The notes beneath the pieces were generated by a model that was not told where the DNA came from, did not search any database, and saw only the letters and a program-made list of their open reading frames with translations. The translations under genes and the position numbers were made by a program. Shown here in pieces: positions 37,881 through 50,356 of a stretch of 64,000 nt of DNA (the stretch's first letter is position 1; every line of letters begins with the position of its first letter). Origin of the DNA: Nematostella vectensis. Taxonomy: Eukaryota > Cnidaria > Anthozoa > Actiniaria > Edwardsiidae. The stretch lies in the NCBI RefSeq assembly GCF_932526225.1, contig NC_064037.1, forward strand, positions 2,633,203-2,697,202, given 5' to 3'.

Positions 37881-40285
37881 GTGGAGCCAGCGCGGCCTAA
37901 GCTCCATAGATATAGAGAAATGGTATATAGCTATGCGACTCAGTTTTTTGGTCATCGCGCGGGTAGCCTGTGGTCGCTCGCTAGCCTGATTTTGCAATAA
38001 TTTCGCTATACGTCTCCCAAGAAAAAAAAAATTAAAAATGAATACACTTTTTCACTATCCGGGATTGCTAAATCCGTTAGAGAACCCTCACAGTTACAGT
38101 AAAAACCTGCAATAGTTTGAATTTTTGTATTTTTGTGATTGCACTTTCACGGGAACCCTGCCTCTAAATTTTTCGCGCGTTTTTGTTCTCTTGTTAACAA
38201 TGTTTTTTGCATTATTTTCTCGTCGTGGCTGAAACCAAGAAAAAAAATTGATAAACTTAACACTTTTATTATAAAAAGACGTACAAACGATGAACGGAAG
38301 GTCAAGTGATGGGTTTCGGAAAAGAAGGTAAGACTTTATTTTTAGCGTTTTGAAGGATAAAAACTCTTGTGTTGACATTTTTCTCAATATTTCCTTAACC
38401 CTTTCCCTCCTGGGTACTTTTGAGCAAAATTGTAAGAAAAACAGACTGAAAACAGAAACCTCCCCACGGTATGCCTTGAAGTTTCCAACAATGCACTGCG
38501 GTGCCTTTTCTTTTTAGCGACGGCACTGCTACAGCCTGTTGCTTACAACAGTTTTGCTTGTAATTTGCTTAAAAATTGAAGCTTTTTCACATCTGGAGAG
38601 TGCCTTAGGACATCATGAAGTCTTTTGGGGCATAATTAATGCTGTGCTTATGGATGTTTGCACGCTGAGGTTGATTCAATAGGATAATTCCTTGTCTGGG
38701 CTTCACCAAGTTAGAAAGGAATTTTCTGGTGAATGGCCTTATACTCTCCAATGTGGGCCATCTTTGCTACCCAACCATATTCAAAATTTGTTTTCAGGCT
38801 TATTCTGGGTTCCTTGGACCTGGAAATGTTTTGTTTGGCTTCGGGGCAAAGAGACTTATAAAAAAACTGTTATGATTCTGGGGGAGGAGATTGCCCGCCT
38901 GTCTGTCAAGGTGTTTCCAAGACTCCCATGATGCAGTGCAGGCATGCAAAATAGGCTAAACACGGTGACTCGCTTCTAATGGAAGTTATAGCATTGATTA
39001 TTGTGACTGATTACTGTAAAATGGGACCTGACGGGGCGCAAGAAAGGTATCTATTTGTGACTTGATCTGTGTTTGCTTGTCTCTATTTGTAGTTCGGAAT
39101 TTTGTGTCTTTTTTTGGTAAGAAATGTTTCTAAGTTTAAGCATTTGTTTACGAATTGGTCAGAAATCAAGGTTGATATTTTGACAAAAGAGTCAATTCAA
39201 TTACATTGCTTGGATGCGCTTTTGAAGGTCGTCTATGCCTTGGATGAATCTATGGGTATTCGGGTCTGGTGATGTTTAGTTTGCATTTTTGACGTTTTGG
39301 AGTTGGGCCTATATTTTACAGGCGTCTCAGGGCGTTATGGCAAAGAAAGACATAACCAAACACATTGTGCCTTCCTGGCTTAGAAAAAAGGTTTTATGGC
39401 AAGATTAGGGGCTGTCAACAGTGTATGCAAATTCTGATTGATAGACAAGCAAGCCTCATTAAGTTAGGGTAGAATATCTACAAGATAATTTTTATGTTAA
39501 CACCATTTGGGAAACCACAGGAAGCCCAAATTCCATAACCATTCACTATTTCCTTTTTTCGCTTAAGCTTTTTCTTTTTGCTCATTCTAGCGACCGGGGG
39601 TATGTACGTGTATGCGAGAAAACGGAGTTTTAGTCACCGCGAGAACGGAATTGATGTTACCGATAAAGCGGGGGATTAAGAAAACCTCTAGGGGGGCACA
39701 CGCGCCTCATGGACTGCATACAGGCCTCCCTGCTACAAGCGCTGTATTTAACAGAAGCAAGACCTTGCTTTATTTTTCCAAATACATTGCTAAATCATGC
39801 AAATTGAAATTAATCATTGCCATAAAAGTATTTTTTTATCCTTTGAGCCTGCAGCACATAGCGGACGCGGTAGCACGCTTACATCCACATGCGCAGCGTT
39901 GTAAACCAATCACTCGCACAGTGCACGATTTTCCCGTTTTCCTTAGCACGCAGTAGCATGACATGCGCAGAAAATTAAGTGGACACGTGACTTCCCCAAA
40001 CGTGCGAGATCTCAAGACATGGCAGTTGAGCGTTTGAAGAGGAGCAGGGCTTCCTGCAAAAACAAGGAACAGACATCTGGTAATCCGAATTTTAGTAGCG
40101 ATAATACAGAGTAGGGAACTCCCTTTCTAAACAGATAAATTAAGAACAAACAAACAAAAATATATATATATAAACTTGAGTGAAAATTCCTGTCAGCCAA
40201 CAACCAGTCTGTCTAAAAGGATGCAAGATACCAGGGCTCAGTAGCGAAAATAAAAAAAAAATTGTTTTATAACTTATTTTATACT

Positions 40286-40316
40286 GAAGAAGGCCGAAGG
40301 GCCGAAACGTTTAGTA
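40286..40316 (+). ncRNA. Possible hammerhead-like motif of a retroelement tail
   Basis: CTGAAGA, a GGCC-GAAG-GGCC hairpin and GAAAC in order resemble the CUGANGA...GAAA core seen in Penelope-like retroelement ribozymes, and the tract is followed by a TA microsatellite. One extra A precedes the stem and stems I and III are not evident. Speculative. Confidence 0.25.
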
Positions 40317-40348
40317 AATTTTTTAATAATGTCTAAAAGTTGGGAATC

Positions 40349-40349
<1 letters not shown>

Positions 40350-40405
<56 letters not shown>
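40350..40405. repeat. (TA)n microsatellite
   Basis: About 28 TA dinucleotides; a shorter TA tract is at 40483-40495. The Tyr/Ile ORF over it is an artefact. Confidence 0.97.
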
Positions 40406-40410
<5 letters not shown>

Positions 40411-40573
40411 ATGGTTGAAGGCTTTCATAGAAAGTGCTCAATACTCGAAAGTAGAGCGGTGTATAGTGTTGGTTTGAGAAAAATATATATATATAAAGCA
40501 CCAGGTTGATTGTTATTTTCTTTACTCCTACCCATTATGCATCGCTCTCTATAGACTCAATGGTAATTCATAC

Positions 40574-40690
40574 CTGGTGCTCCTTTAGACCCCGGATACC
40601 CTGGCGCGCCCGGTCGCCCACGTGGTCCAGGAGGTCCCTGTGGCCCTAGGTTGCCGGGTGTCCCAGGTGGTCCTTGCTTACCGGGCGGGC
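40574..40690 (-). CDS. Collagen-like exon (Gly-X-Y repeats)
   Basis: A 117-nt phase 1-1 exon, acceptor AATTTACCTAG, donor GTATGA, encoding about 13 uninterrupted Gly-X-Y triplets (such as [13 protein letters not shown]). It joins in phase to 41550-41658. The next exon downstream was not identified; it must start in phase 1. Confidence 0.85.
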
Positions 40691-41419
40691 CTAGGTAAAT
40701 TAGAAAAGCTTAAATCAGCATAAGAACAAATTAAGTGATCGAAACGTCATAGTCAAAAATAAACCTTAGATGAAGAGTTGGGTACGGTTTTTTTTATTTC
40801 AACAAATAAATAAAAGCTCAGGTCTGCGCGCCAACTCGCCTACAGCGCCGTTCTGGGCCGGGTTCCTAGAAAGAGGGTTAACGCTTACCCAGGGATGAAT
40901 GCCCTTTTTATATAATTAAATGTCAAGATTGCTGTATTTATCCCTGGATTAGCGCTAACTTGCTTTCTGGGAACCGGCTCCTAGGTTCTAGGGATGGTCA
41001 TTCAAATTTAAGATTAGGATTAACGGAGAACCGCCCCTCCTAGCTCACTAAAGCTCCGCTCGTATTGATGAATCTATCGTCGAATCTTATCTACGGACTC
41101 GCGTAAGCGAACAGCACTCAAGTATACGGAAACTGCGAGAAGCCTCTCGAGAAAGAGAGTTTACTTTCGTATATCGATGGGTTGTACCCTGGAATTAGAG
41201 GCCCTAATCATTTTTTTTTTTCGTGCATAGAGAAGGGAATGGATAAAGTGGACTTTCAGCCTCGAGACCCCGAAATAAAACATTTATTTATAAGCGCAGT
41301 AACAATGTTCTAAGCGCTTCAAATTCAAAATCCTTATACGCATTTAGAATTGACTATCCTGTAGCTGAGGAACACAAGATTCTAGTAAGCCTACAAAAAC
41401 AGAAAGATACTATCCATGT

Positions 41420-41492
41420 CTCGATCGGGCATCGAGGCCGTTTCAGAAGTGTTGAGAGGCCCCATACGCTAACGCACTGGGCTACCCGTGAT
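41420..41492 (-). repeat. tRNA-like sequence, probably a SINE head
   Basis: The minus strand has an A-box-like GTAGCCCAGTGCGTTAGCG and, 40 nt on, a B-box-like GGCCTCGATGCCC. The acceptor stem is not convincing, so it looks like a tRNA-derived SINE or pseudogene and not a working tRNA. Confidence 0.4.
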
Positions 41493-41549
41493 TCTGCAGT
41501 AGAGTTTACTCTCCAGTACAGAGGCTGACTGTTATAATTCCGTACTTAC

Positions 41550-41658
41550 CTTGGGTACCCCTTCTTCTTCTACGCCAGGCCTGGACGCCATGCTGACTTT
41601 GCGAAAACAATAAAAGCAGCGAAATAACCTCACAGGTGAAAAGAAAGCGTGAATCCAT
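41550..41658 (-). CDS. First exon of a collagen-like secreted protein
   Basis: ATG at 41658. It encodes a hydrophobic signal segment (VISLLLLFSQSQ) and a basic AWRRRRRG stretch that could be a furin-type cleavage site, then GTQ and a split Gly codon before GTAAGT. The phase-1 exit matches the collagen exon. Expected partner exons are further downstream, possibly the PAN-EGF gene (same phase). Confidence 0.75.
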
Positions 41659-42827
41659 TTCTTCGCCGCAAATGACAAACTATAGATACGTCCCTTAACG
41701 GATAGATATTCCTTTCAAAGGCATCACGGGTCAAACAGACGCGGCATTGACGCATTGAACACCATTCAGGAATATTTGACGGCCCACTCAGTCTGGGCTG
41801 TTTTTGGATAAAGTACCTAATATAATATTTGTTGAAGAATGTAAGCTAATTTTTTTAATAAAACAATGAAGATAACACTTATTGCTGTATTGATGATAAT
41901 TTGGGGAAATAAAAACTGTTGTTTACGAAATATTGGGATGAATAATAATTTAAGAGGTTATCAATTTTTTTTTTATATTCAAGCTACCATGGTGACAAAA
42001 ACAGACTTCCTTTATATTTCACGTTCCTTCGTGTTTCGCGTCTATTTCCGGTGTATGGATTGCACAACGTGCTCTGTCTCATGTAAAATGGAACGCTGTC
42101 TTTGGCGTGCGGACCTTTGCTTTTATCAGCGAAAAGGAGGTCATTATTATACTGCTATGTCGCTGAAGTGGCGTAATCTTCGTTTTGCTTCGCTCCATAT
42201 TACATAAACTTCTTCATTTTACGGACAGATTGTCTCAATTAGATCATAAAGAAACGAAAAAAAAAACTAGAGCAAAGATTTAACAAGTGCTAAAAAGAAA
42301 TTGATGAATGATGCTTTGCGCGCAGACTCACACTTTCCAGTATAGCGGACGCATAGCCATGTAGAGCGTGAAATAAAGGCGTGCCGAGAAGCCTAGGGAT
42401 GAGGTAAATAAAAGATACGTATGTAGTGATGGCCGTTATTATTACCAATTTTCTAATTTCGACGCGGCCGAAAAAACTTTTTTTTTTTTAACGAGTTCGA
42501 AACGTTAGACATCATTTTTCAAAATTGCAACTTTAGTGAAAATTCCCTCACCAAATAATGATATCACTTATGACAAATTCTAAAAATCAAAGAAAATACG
42601 ACAGAATAGAGTCCACGTCCTTAATGCCTTTCGGAGCTACACGAATTGTGTTGAGACAGAATCAGCACAACGATTGCATCTGCATTGACGTACATGACAA
42701 AGCATTTTTTTCTTTTTATCCTTTTTGTTTTACATGAGGCGATTAGCCCGACTAAAAGCCAGGGTAAAAAAAATCTGAGAGCTTATAGACCCTATGACCT
42801 GTATAGTGACTCAAAAACGAACGATGA
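41659..42827. other. Intergenic, no supported gene
   Basis: AT-rich. The plus ORF 41866-42207 begins with a hydrophobic stretch but shows no domain and no homologous structure, so it was not called. Confidence 0.4.
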
Positions 42828-43823
42828 TCAACTGAACTGGCTTGGTATAAACACGTCAATACGTGTGGGCTGTTCCTTCAGTGTAACACATGACATTGAA
42901 CGTTTAGTCACGTCATGTTTTTTCACCGGCTGATTTCTACGTCTTAGTAAATACGAGTCCGACTTTGCGTCAATGTTCTCCAAATCGCACTTAAGATAAT
43001 CCGCTGAATCGCCGCTGTCCTTAGAATTTAATCCATTATTAATTGAGCTTTGTAGATTAAAGGGTGAAGCAGACAGTCTGTTTTGTTTTGATGTCCAAGA
43101 TACTATTTGCTCTTCTCGGGGGTCAAATCCCTTAAATTGCGTATATTTTTCTAAAAGAACCATAGACCTTGAAGATTCCGGTTTGATCGTCAGGTCCAAG
43201 AATCTTTCTATTCTAAAGTCAGGGCGAGTCGAGCAAGGCCCGCGACTGATTTCTGGGCATAAATCAACTGTTGAATTCTCTATCGCCTTGCGTTCTTCTA
43301 TCGATGAACAATTCCTCGATTCTTTTTTAACCCTGTCCTTAGCTCTTCTAGAAAAAAAAACTCCTTTAGTATGCTTGACAATTCTTGGTAAACTATTTGT
43401 TTCTTCGGTGTCAGATTTGTCACCCTTGGAGCACTTTTTCACAGAGTCAACATTCCTTTGAACAAAGTAACCACTCGCGACGCTCATATGTAGCACCGGT
43501 TTCACGCTTGCATTCTGCCGAGGTTCTTCACTGCACGGAGTATCAATAGACCTATCTCTTCTACTCCATGCCGCTGGAGTCAATCTCCTGACATCTCTTG
43601 AATTTGGCTGGTGTTCAAGTGCTAAGCTCAACAACTGTCTTCCTCTTTTGCGATCCTTGCTTCTAGTCTCTTTGAAAAAAGCGGATTCATCAGGCTCCTC
43701 AAACTTTTTGATAACTTGTTTGTGGCCATTGTCGTGGAGAGTGCGTAAACCATCCTTACAATCGATATAATCATGGCCTTTTCTTACCAGAAAAAGCAAG
43801 GAATCAGTGTTTTCTCGAGCCAT
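42828..43823 (-). CDS. Orphan 331-aa protein, function unknown
   Basis: A single uninterrupted ORF with ATG at 43823. It is hydrophilic, basic and Ser/Lys/Arg rich, with no signal peptide or membrane helix and scattered cysteines without a clear finger pattern. An ORF this long is unlikely by chance in AT-rich DNA. It could be an intronless lineage-specific gene, or the large first or only coding exon of a disordered nuclear or cytoskeletal protein. I recognise no family. Confidence 0.55.
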   Translation of the reverse strand: MARENTDSLLFLVRKGHDYIDCKDGLRTLHDNGHKQVIKKFEEPDESAFFKETRSKDRKRGRQLLSLALEHQPNSRDVRRLTPAAWSRRDRSIDTPCSEEPRQNASVKPVLHMSVASGYFVQRNVDSVKKCSKGDKSDTEETNSLPRIVKHTKGVFFSRRAKDRVKKESRNCSSIEERKAIENSTVDLCPEISRGPCSTRPDFRIERFLDLTIKPESSRSMVLLEKYTQFKGFDPREEQIVSWTSKQNRLSASPFNLQSSINNGLNSKDSGDSADYLKCDLENIDAKSDSYLLRRRNQPVKKHDVTKRSMSCVTLKEQPTRIDVFIPSQFS

Positions 43824-45617
43824 GACTTTCTTATTCCTTCATTTCATGAAATAGTGTCCGCTTTCGCAACCTGTTGAAACACTGTGCGCTGTTAGCGCTT
43901 TGCAGTGATTTACAAATGTTATTCTCATTAAGTCATTTTCTAACAAAAACAGCCATTATTTACTTTACGTAAGAAAAGAGAACAATAGAAACAACTCGGC
44001 ATAAATTGACCAATTCACCGCCTTCAAATTACTAATTGAATAAAAGAGGACGCAAAAACTGTAATTTACATTTTTTACTTTAAAAGCTCGGGCAACCGTA
44101 TCTACCACCCTTGAAGTTTAATTTATTTGTGCTGAGATATAAACCAAGTAATAATATGAAGTGACAGGTAACAAGAAATAAAAGAGCAATTAGCAGACTT
44201 CCACTCTTGCAGCCATGAAACGGATCGTTGCTCATTGAGTTTTAATTGGTATGGTTACGAAGTCCCGTCGTCAAGGAATAACAGTGATTTCGAATAAGCG
44301 TAAAGTTATTTCGTATCCTGTTGGTGTAAAAACAATTGGGAATACTAGATAATCTCACCAATGACGCAAATTTCGTTGGTTCACGTCATGGTCCCCATTA
44401 GAAAAACAAGACCTGCCTTGGATAATAACCCCGGATAACATCCGTTTGTGTGTCCGCGCATGGAAGGATGAGCCTGCCGCTGACATGATTATGGGGTGGA
44501 CCATGGCTGGAACAGGGGCAGGCGCATCTTTTAATGCGCGCGTACAGCATCTTAAATTTTACAATACTCTTTTCAGCACATTTCGCGAGTCTTTAATTTC
44601 GTGAATGCGGAGAAAGTTTGTGTTTGCAGGGGATTTTATTTTGCGAATACAAATAAATGACGTTTACCAACAACTAAATATAAGCAATATTTTGAATCAA
44701 AACCAACCAACCAAGTTTAAAAGCAAGTCTTACAGTGATTGAAAAGTGTTCGTTCCTCGAGACATTAATTAAATTGTCGTTCCATGCCCTTACTACAGTA
44801 GGTGGTCTCAATAGAACCTTTAATCTCTGTGCTCAATTTATTTATATCCATTAAATTCCGCGAGATTAAAATTCGCGGGTTTTATTATTTGCGAGTCTTT
44901 ATGTTCGTGAAATATTTTAAAAAATCGAAAATCGCGCATTTAAGAAAGCGCGAAAATTACACAGAATGAGGTTACTTTGATTTTTACCTTCAGGTGTAGC
45001 GGTGGTAGATTACAAATAGAAATGCTAATTTTTGTATATAATCAGCAAAAAAGGAAATTTATTAATGGAGTTTTATTGGTGACTGTTGATGTATGTACAT
45101 TCCACTGTAGGACACCTAAGTTACACACTACCACATAAGCTTGTGTTTTTGGGAATACCCTTTTCCAAAAAAATGTTTCCCATGACAAATTACATGGATA
45201 AGACCAAAAACAATTTTAAAGCATTGTTTTCCAGTTAATTTTTAGAAAATAACATTGAATATCAACATCAATTTTGTAGCAAAATAGGCACCATTTATCA
45301 CTGCATACAGCCTGTTGGTTTGGCAAGAAAGAATCTAAATGGGCAGTTTCTTTTGTCGTTGTATAAAAGCAATGTTAGGGCATCAACAGACTCAAAGCTT
45401 AAGTCAATAATAGAAGCTTTGTGTTTTTGTATTTACATGTGATTTATATTATCCAACACACAAGAATAATTACAAAATGCTGAATTTTTAAGATGGGCAT
45501 TGTTGAAAGGTGACACTGCAATGCGAATTATGCGTTTTCATATCTTGCCAAATTCTAAATAATACCTGTACATTATCTTTGCAGCATACTATATTAACAT
45601 CAGTGCACAGCACAATA
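43824..45617. other. Intergenic, AT-rich, no feature seen
   Basis: No ORF or exon recognised. It separates the orphan ORF promoter side from the UBE2G1 3' end. Confidence 0.4.
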
Positions 45618-48600
45618 TCAAAAATCTTGACTTTTACGTACACAGGCCTTCACTTTCTTCTTAAACGTTGTGGTATACTCTTCCCGCCACTCTTTCTGTT
45701 GATTAACAATTACAAATCAAAGTCCAGTTTTATAGTTTCATATTCTACATTCTAAATCGAAATTACTTCTGGATGCTTTTTATGTCTTTGTGACTCGACC
45801 ACACAAATAAAACCCAATGTTGTTCCCAAATAAAATCTAAATTTCTAAAATACATGCACATCCTCCCTGCCCATGTGTTATAAATGGAAGTGCTTTATAA
45901 ATAAATAAGCTTAGGTAAACATAAATAAAAAACAAATCTAGATCTGGAATGTTTGGAAAGTTTTATCATTCTTATTCTGTGCTTGTAAATATTTGCTTTC
46001 AGAGACCAGTATTCAGCTGTATAAAGATAATCCATGAGCAACTGTGAAGCATGGATTCAACCTTACTCAAAATAGGGGGATAAACAAACGCAAAATATTT
46101 TTTAAATGGTGGGATTGGGGTGGAGTTCTGGAGAATATGAAAAAAAGGTAAGATCCCCAAACCAGCACACCTTAAAATCATATGTTTCAAATCTTGAAAC
46201 AAAATGTGCAAAAATATGATTATATTCATGAAAACAGCCTACAGAATGAGTGCTGGGTGTTATGCAAGCAAGCATTGGCAACCACTTTTCACCTGAACAG
46301 ATAGTCCAAAACTTTACCATGTCACAGATGCTCAATCACTGACTGACTGTCTGACATTCTAAAGCTATGTACATGTCTAGTGTTCATTGCCCACCCCTCT
46401 TCCAATCAACATCTAGCATCTAAGGCCTTACAAGCTACTCACAGCAGCATCAACATTAGCCGGTGACTCGTCATTTGGCTCGGCCAGCATAGAAATCACA
46501 CTCAGCATAATTGTCTCCACCGTGTGTATTGGACGCCAGCGCTCATCAGCTTTCTCATACCCATACTTATCTTCTCCAGGCTCATGCAGAATTGAAATGC
46601 AGACCTCACCATTCTTATGGACTAAAATCAAATTACAAAGGATATTAAGCATTATCAAATCAAAATGTCAATTTACAGCACAAGAAGCCCAAGTGTGACC
46701 ACCTATTAATTAATTTGCATACTATGGTCCCCTCAACCAATCACGTACGGCCTAGCCGGCACGTGATCGGTCTAGAAAGGGCTTTACATAGATCAAATTT
46801 GGAGGAATAAACGAAAAAACTACCAGATTTCCAATAGAACTGCCTAAGTTTTCATATTTGCTAGGGACTGCTAAGATTTGATTGTGCTAGAATAAAATGT
46901 GAAATCGCCAAATCGCTAAAAGAAATACCAACTGAACGGGAACTGAGAGCAGTTTAACGCACTGGCTTTCAACGTTTTTCTTCCGATTAGGGCCATACAT
47001 TTAAAGCTTTTGCAATGATAAAATTCAATTGCTAGTTTATTTAGCATAATACAACAATTTGTTCTCCGCCGGATTCTGATTCATATTCCACTCCGCGCGC
47101 ATGGTGAGGAATGAAAATGTGATGATCTCTTGACTCACAAAAGACAGCCCTGACAGCCCCCGCCACACATTTGAATTTAAATATTCGATAACTGTAAATA
47201 ATGCAAATTCTCACAACTTAAAAGATCGAAAAAAAGTGAGAAACTGAGGCAGAAGGAAATATATGAAATGAATGTCGAAATGTTATTCAATTCCCGTTGT
47301 ATTGTTGTTGGACCGTTGTGACTACCGGTGAAAAACGAAACTTTAAGTTCCCCAACCTCAATCAAATCTTTGCAGTCTCTAGTAAATATGAAAACTAAGG
47401 CAGATCTATTTTGAATTTGGTAGTTTTTCCGTTTATTCCACCAAAATTGATCTTTGTAAAGCCCACTCTGTACTTCAGCTAATGTGGATTCCTCAACTCT
47501 TTCTGGGTGATTGCGTGCCGGCTCAGCCGTACGTGATTGGTCGAGGGGACTGAAAGTATGCAAATTAATTGAAGGTGGTCACACTTGCGCTTCTCGCGCT
47601 GTAATATTTGTCAGGATTCTTCTAGAACTAGATTCTTCTTCTAGATGTGTAGACTAGAAAAAATCAACATTACATTGATCTTAATGTTGTTCATGTTATG
47701 ACCTTTCTCAGAATTATTTAAAGCGTCAATAGGGGATCACATGACCTTTTTGGGTGGCAAATTCAAAACAAAATGATCAACCAAAAAATTCAGAAATTAC
47801 TGCGCCCCATCAAACCAGAGAATGACAAAGAAAATAATCTTAAAGAAACTAAACCCTCTCTGAAAAAAAAAATAGAATTCTGGTTTTTTAGTGCCGAATA
47901 AGTTGCTTTTTTTGCTGTTATTTGGCTGCTAAAAGGCTGAGCGAGCTAGTTTGCCACCCAAACAGTCACATGATCTCCTAGCGCAAGTCCGCTATTGCAC
48001 AAGCTAACTTCCAGCAGGCCGACAGAAACCGCAACAGAAAAAAAATTAAAATCTGTGAGAACCCAAGTCACATCCTCAAGTTTTTGCGTTTCCCATTAAA
48101 AATCATCAGAGATTGTTACATAATTGATTGGAAGTACACTGGTGTGATTGCCACTTTAACCAAGGTATTCATTATTACAGAAAAGTCATTATCTTAAGGC
48201 CCTGTCACATGTACGTGTTTTTCTTTTGCAACCTGTCTTGCAAAAAAATTGTTGCAGGTCGCACACACATTTTTTTTGCATGTGACACCCCCTTTGCAAC
48301 TTGTTTTGCATTTCTCAGTCGCACGAAAAGTAGAACACTCTTCTACTTTCTGCAACAAATCGTTTCAAGTCGCAGGAGAAACTTCACGTGTGACAGGGCG
48401 TGTGCGACCTGCAACAATTTTTTAAAAGACAAGTCGCAAGAAACAAATGTATTTTTGACAGGATCTTTAGATATGCAGGGTAAGATGCTAAAAACTGTGA
48501 TGTTTTCTAGCTCTAAAACAATATCTCACAAAGAAGCTAGCGGTCTTTTGCTGCTAAATCCATGCATAAAAGCTCAAAAAGAACATTCAGCGGCTCTCAG

Positions 48601-50356
48601 CCCTATTGTTTTCTTTGGGATACTTTCCGCAAACTGTCCATTGAGGGTGGCTTAAAGGAATTTTTTTCAAATTCAAGAGAAAGCCCCTTGCCAATCGAAC
48701 AGCAAAATGGGGAGGAGTAGCTGATTGATAGGTATTTGAAATATAAACATGTGTGCCATAATTCTGTCATGTTTATTTTGCCAGTGATTTCAAAGGAGCA
48801 CCCATAGCCATTACGGCCCTGCCCTACCTAACCCTTTCCCTATGCTACACACACATCAAGGCACACAAGTATCAGGCCCCTATTGTCCCCCCCTGGTTTA
48901 TTTTGTTTGTCTGCGTGTTTCATTCAAAACATTATGCAGGCCCGTAGCCAGCTATTTCAGCTGACCAAATTTCCGGTATACCCCTCTCCACGCCTTATTA
49001 CATTAGGTAATCAACCTTGTATTTAAAATGTTAAAGTGCTTTTTAACATATATAGGTAATAATAAAGATAATCAAGAGAGCATATTATTAATATAAAAAA
49101 TATTTTATAGTCATTTTAAAGATATATTGATGTGCACGGTATATCTCTAACCAAACGTTATATATTTTTGTTTGTTCTGAGCGTGAGCGGACCTTCAAGC
49201 CGGGTGGGGGGGGGGGGGCTCGTCCGAACCCCCCAAACCACCCCTGGCTACGGGCCTGTTATGCCGAAATGTATAATATATTAGTACTCAAAACTATCCA
49301 TTTACTAAGTACATTTATACAATAAGGGAATGTTTTTTAGAATAAATAAATAATTTTAAATAAATAATTGTGAAAACAATACGATGTTATAATGGTGTAT
49401 TAAAAATACAAAATACACTTATGTTTAAAAAACATGAATAAAATTCCATATGATATGGGTATAGTACAACATTGATTAGATGTTGATGGATATGTCTTTT
49501 GTAACTAAATTTCATTTACCGTTTGGATGCCAAATATCAGAAATGAACGTCAGAGTTGGCGGTCTCTGAGGGTACTCTTTCGGAAAAACCATGCTGGCTT
49601 TAAAATACCCTTCCTCACTGAAAGACAGAATAGAAAAGGTCAAATATTTGTAACATAACCCAAATGTACATACACACACTAGCGCACACGATCTCAAAAG
49701 AATACATTAGACAAGCTTTAAATAAGATTCGAAGGACTTGACTTACTAGTATGTTCCGGGAGGGCCTACTACCATAATTTCCCACTTATATAAGTCCTCA
49801 TCGTCAAATAAGCCAGCAGAAAACCCCTCAACTGGCTTCTTTTGTAGCTCTGAAACAAGACAACGACGCCATTGCTTAAGAATTATTCGCGATCTCAAAA
49901 CTAAGTGGGAAAATATTAATTGAGAATATCACTCAAAACGCGTGGAAACCTAGCATACCCATTAATTGTCTCTTCAGAAGAAGGGCTGCTTGGTCGGCTG
50001 TTCCCATTTAGTGAGCAGGACTATTTAGGATCACAACAAAACGATGCCAACTACGGTCAAAAGACAGCGACAGAACTCAAGATTTCTCTATTCCACGCAA
50101 GCTCTGTTGGGTAGCCTCGATTCCATGGCGAGTGACACGAACCGGAAGGGAGTTTGTCATATCCGGTAGGCATAAAACAAATAATTTTCGCACACGTACT
50201 AATGAAAAATAAGAAAACAAAAAGAAAACAAAAAGACAGGTCAAGCATTATTTCTTTTATAATGACAATTAGATTCTGTTATTTGAAGTCGTGCTTACGT
50301 TGTCTTAAATACCACCGGAAGCCCACGATAAGTAGGAAGTGGGGTTTGTCTGCCAT
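45618..50356 (-). CDS. UBE2G1: Ubiquitin-conjugating enzyme E2 G1, complete in five exons
   Basis: Accepts ubiquitin from E1 and builds Lys48-type chains with E3 ligases in the cytosol. Exons: 50356-50299, 49849-49747, 49617-49520, 46621-46443, 45695-45618 (stop). All junctions are GT..AG and phases match (1, 2, 1, 0). Total 171 aa; human UBE2G1 has 170. Motifs: [10 protein letters not shown]-like [38 protein letters not shown], then GEVCISIL with the catalytic Cys near 94, and the acidic-loop insert [17 protein letters not shown] diagnostic of the G1/Cdc34 class. The end KEWREEY and CVRKSQ matches the family. Exon 1 (starting MADKPHF) is the least certain: it fits by phase and length but is diverged at the N-terminus. 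Confidence 0.92.
46676..47601. mobile_element. MITE of 926 bp with long inverted ends, in the UBE2G1 intron
   Basis: Left end CAGCACAAGAAGCCCAAGTG and right end (complement) CAGCGCGAGAAGCGCAAGTG continue as inverted repeats of about 80 bp through GTGACCACCT and CCAATCACGTACGGC. TA on both sides suggests a TA target duplication (Tc1/mariner type). The minus ORF 47177-47563 lies within it and has no domain. Confidence 0.8.
47733..47980. mobile_element. Small inverted-repeat element (MITE-like)
   Basis: Left GGATCACATGACC...GGGTGGCAAA is mirrored by TTTGCCACCCAAACAGTCAC at the right. Ends are imperfect and the duplication unclear. Confidence 0.5.
48198..48440. repeat. Imperfect inverted-repeat element rich in TTGCAA motifs
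   Basis: CCCTGTCACATG at the left and CACGTGTGACAGGG at the right, with several GCAACA and TTGCAAC stretches between. It is likely an old MITE. The plus ORF 48128-48655 spans it and is not supported. Confidence 0.45.

Larger units (their letters stand above)
35663..40573. other. Intergenic or intronic region without a supported gene
   Basis: Holds a 28-bp tandem repeat (37704-37880), poly-G and poly-C tracts (36538-36554, 37479-37494) and AT-rich sequence. Downstream exons of the collagen-like gene could hide here but none was recognised. Confidence 0.45.

Noticed and set aside
41866-42207. 113-aa plus ORF with a hydrophobic start and several cysteines
   Set aside because: No recognisable fold, long hydrophobic and aromatic runs from AT-rich DNA, no supporting context.
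47177-47563. 128-aa minus ORF in the UBE2G1 intron
   Set aside because: Lies inside the 926-bp MITE and uses part of its inverted end; not a family I recognise.
48128-48655. 175-aa plus ORF
   Set aside because: Spans an inverted-repeat element and is antisense within the UBE2G1 intron; no domain.
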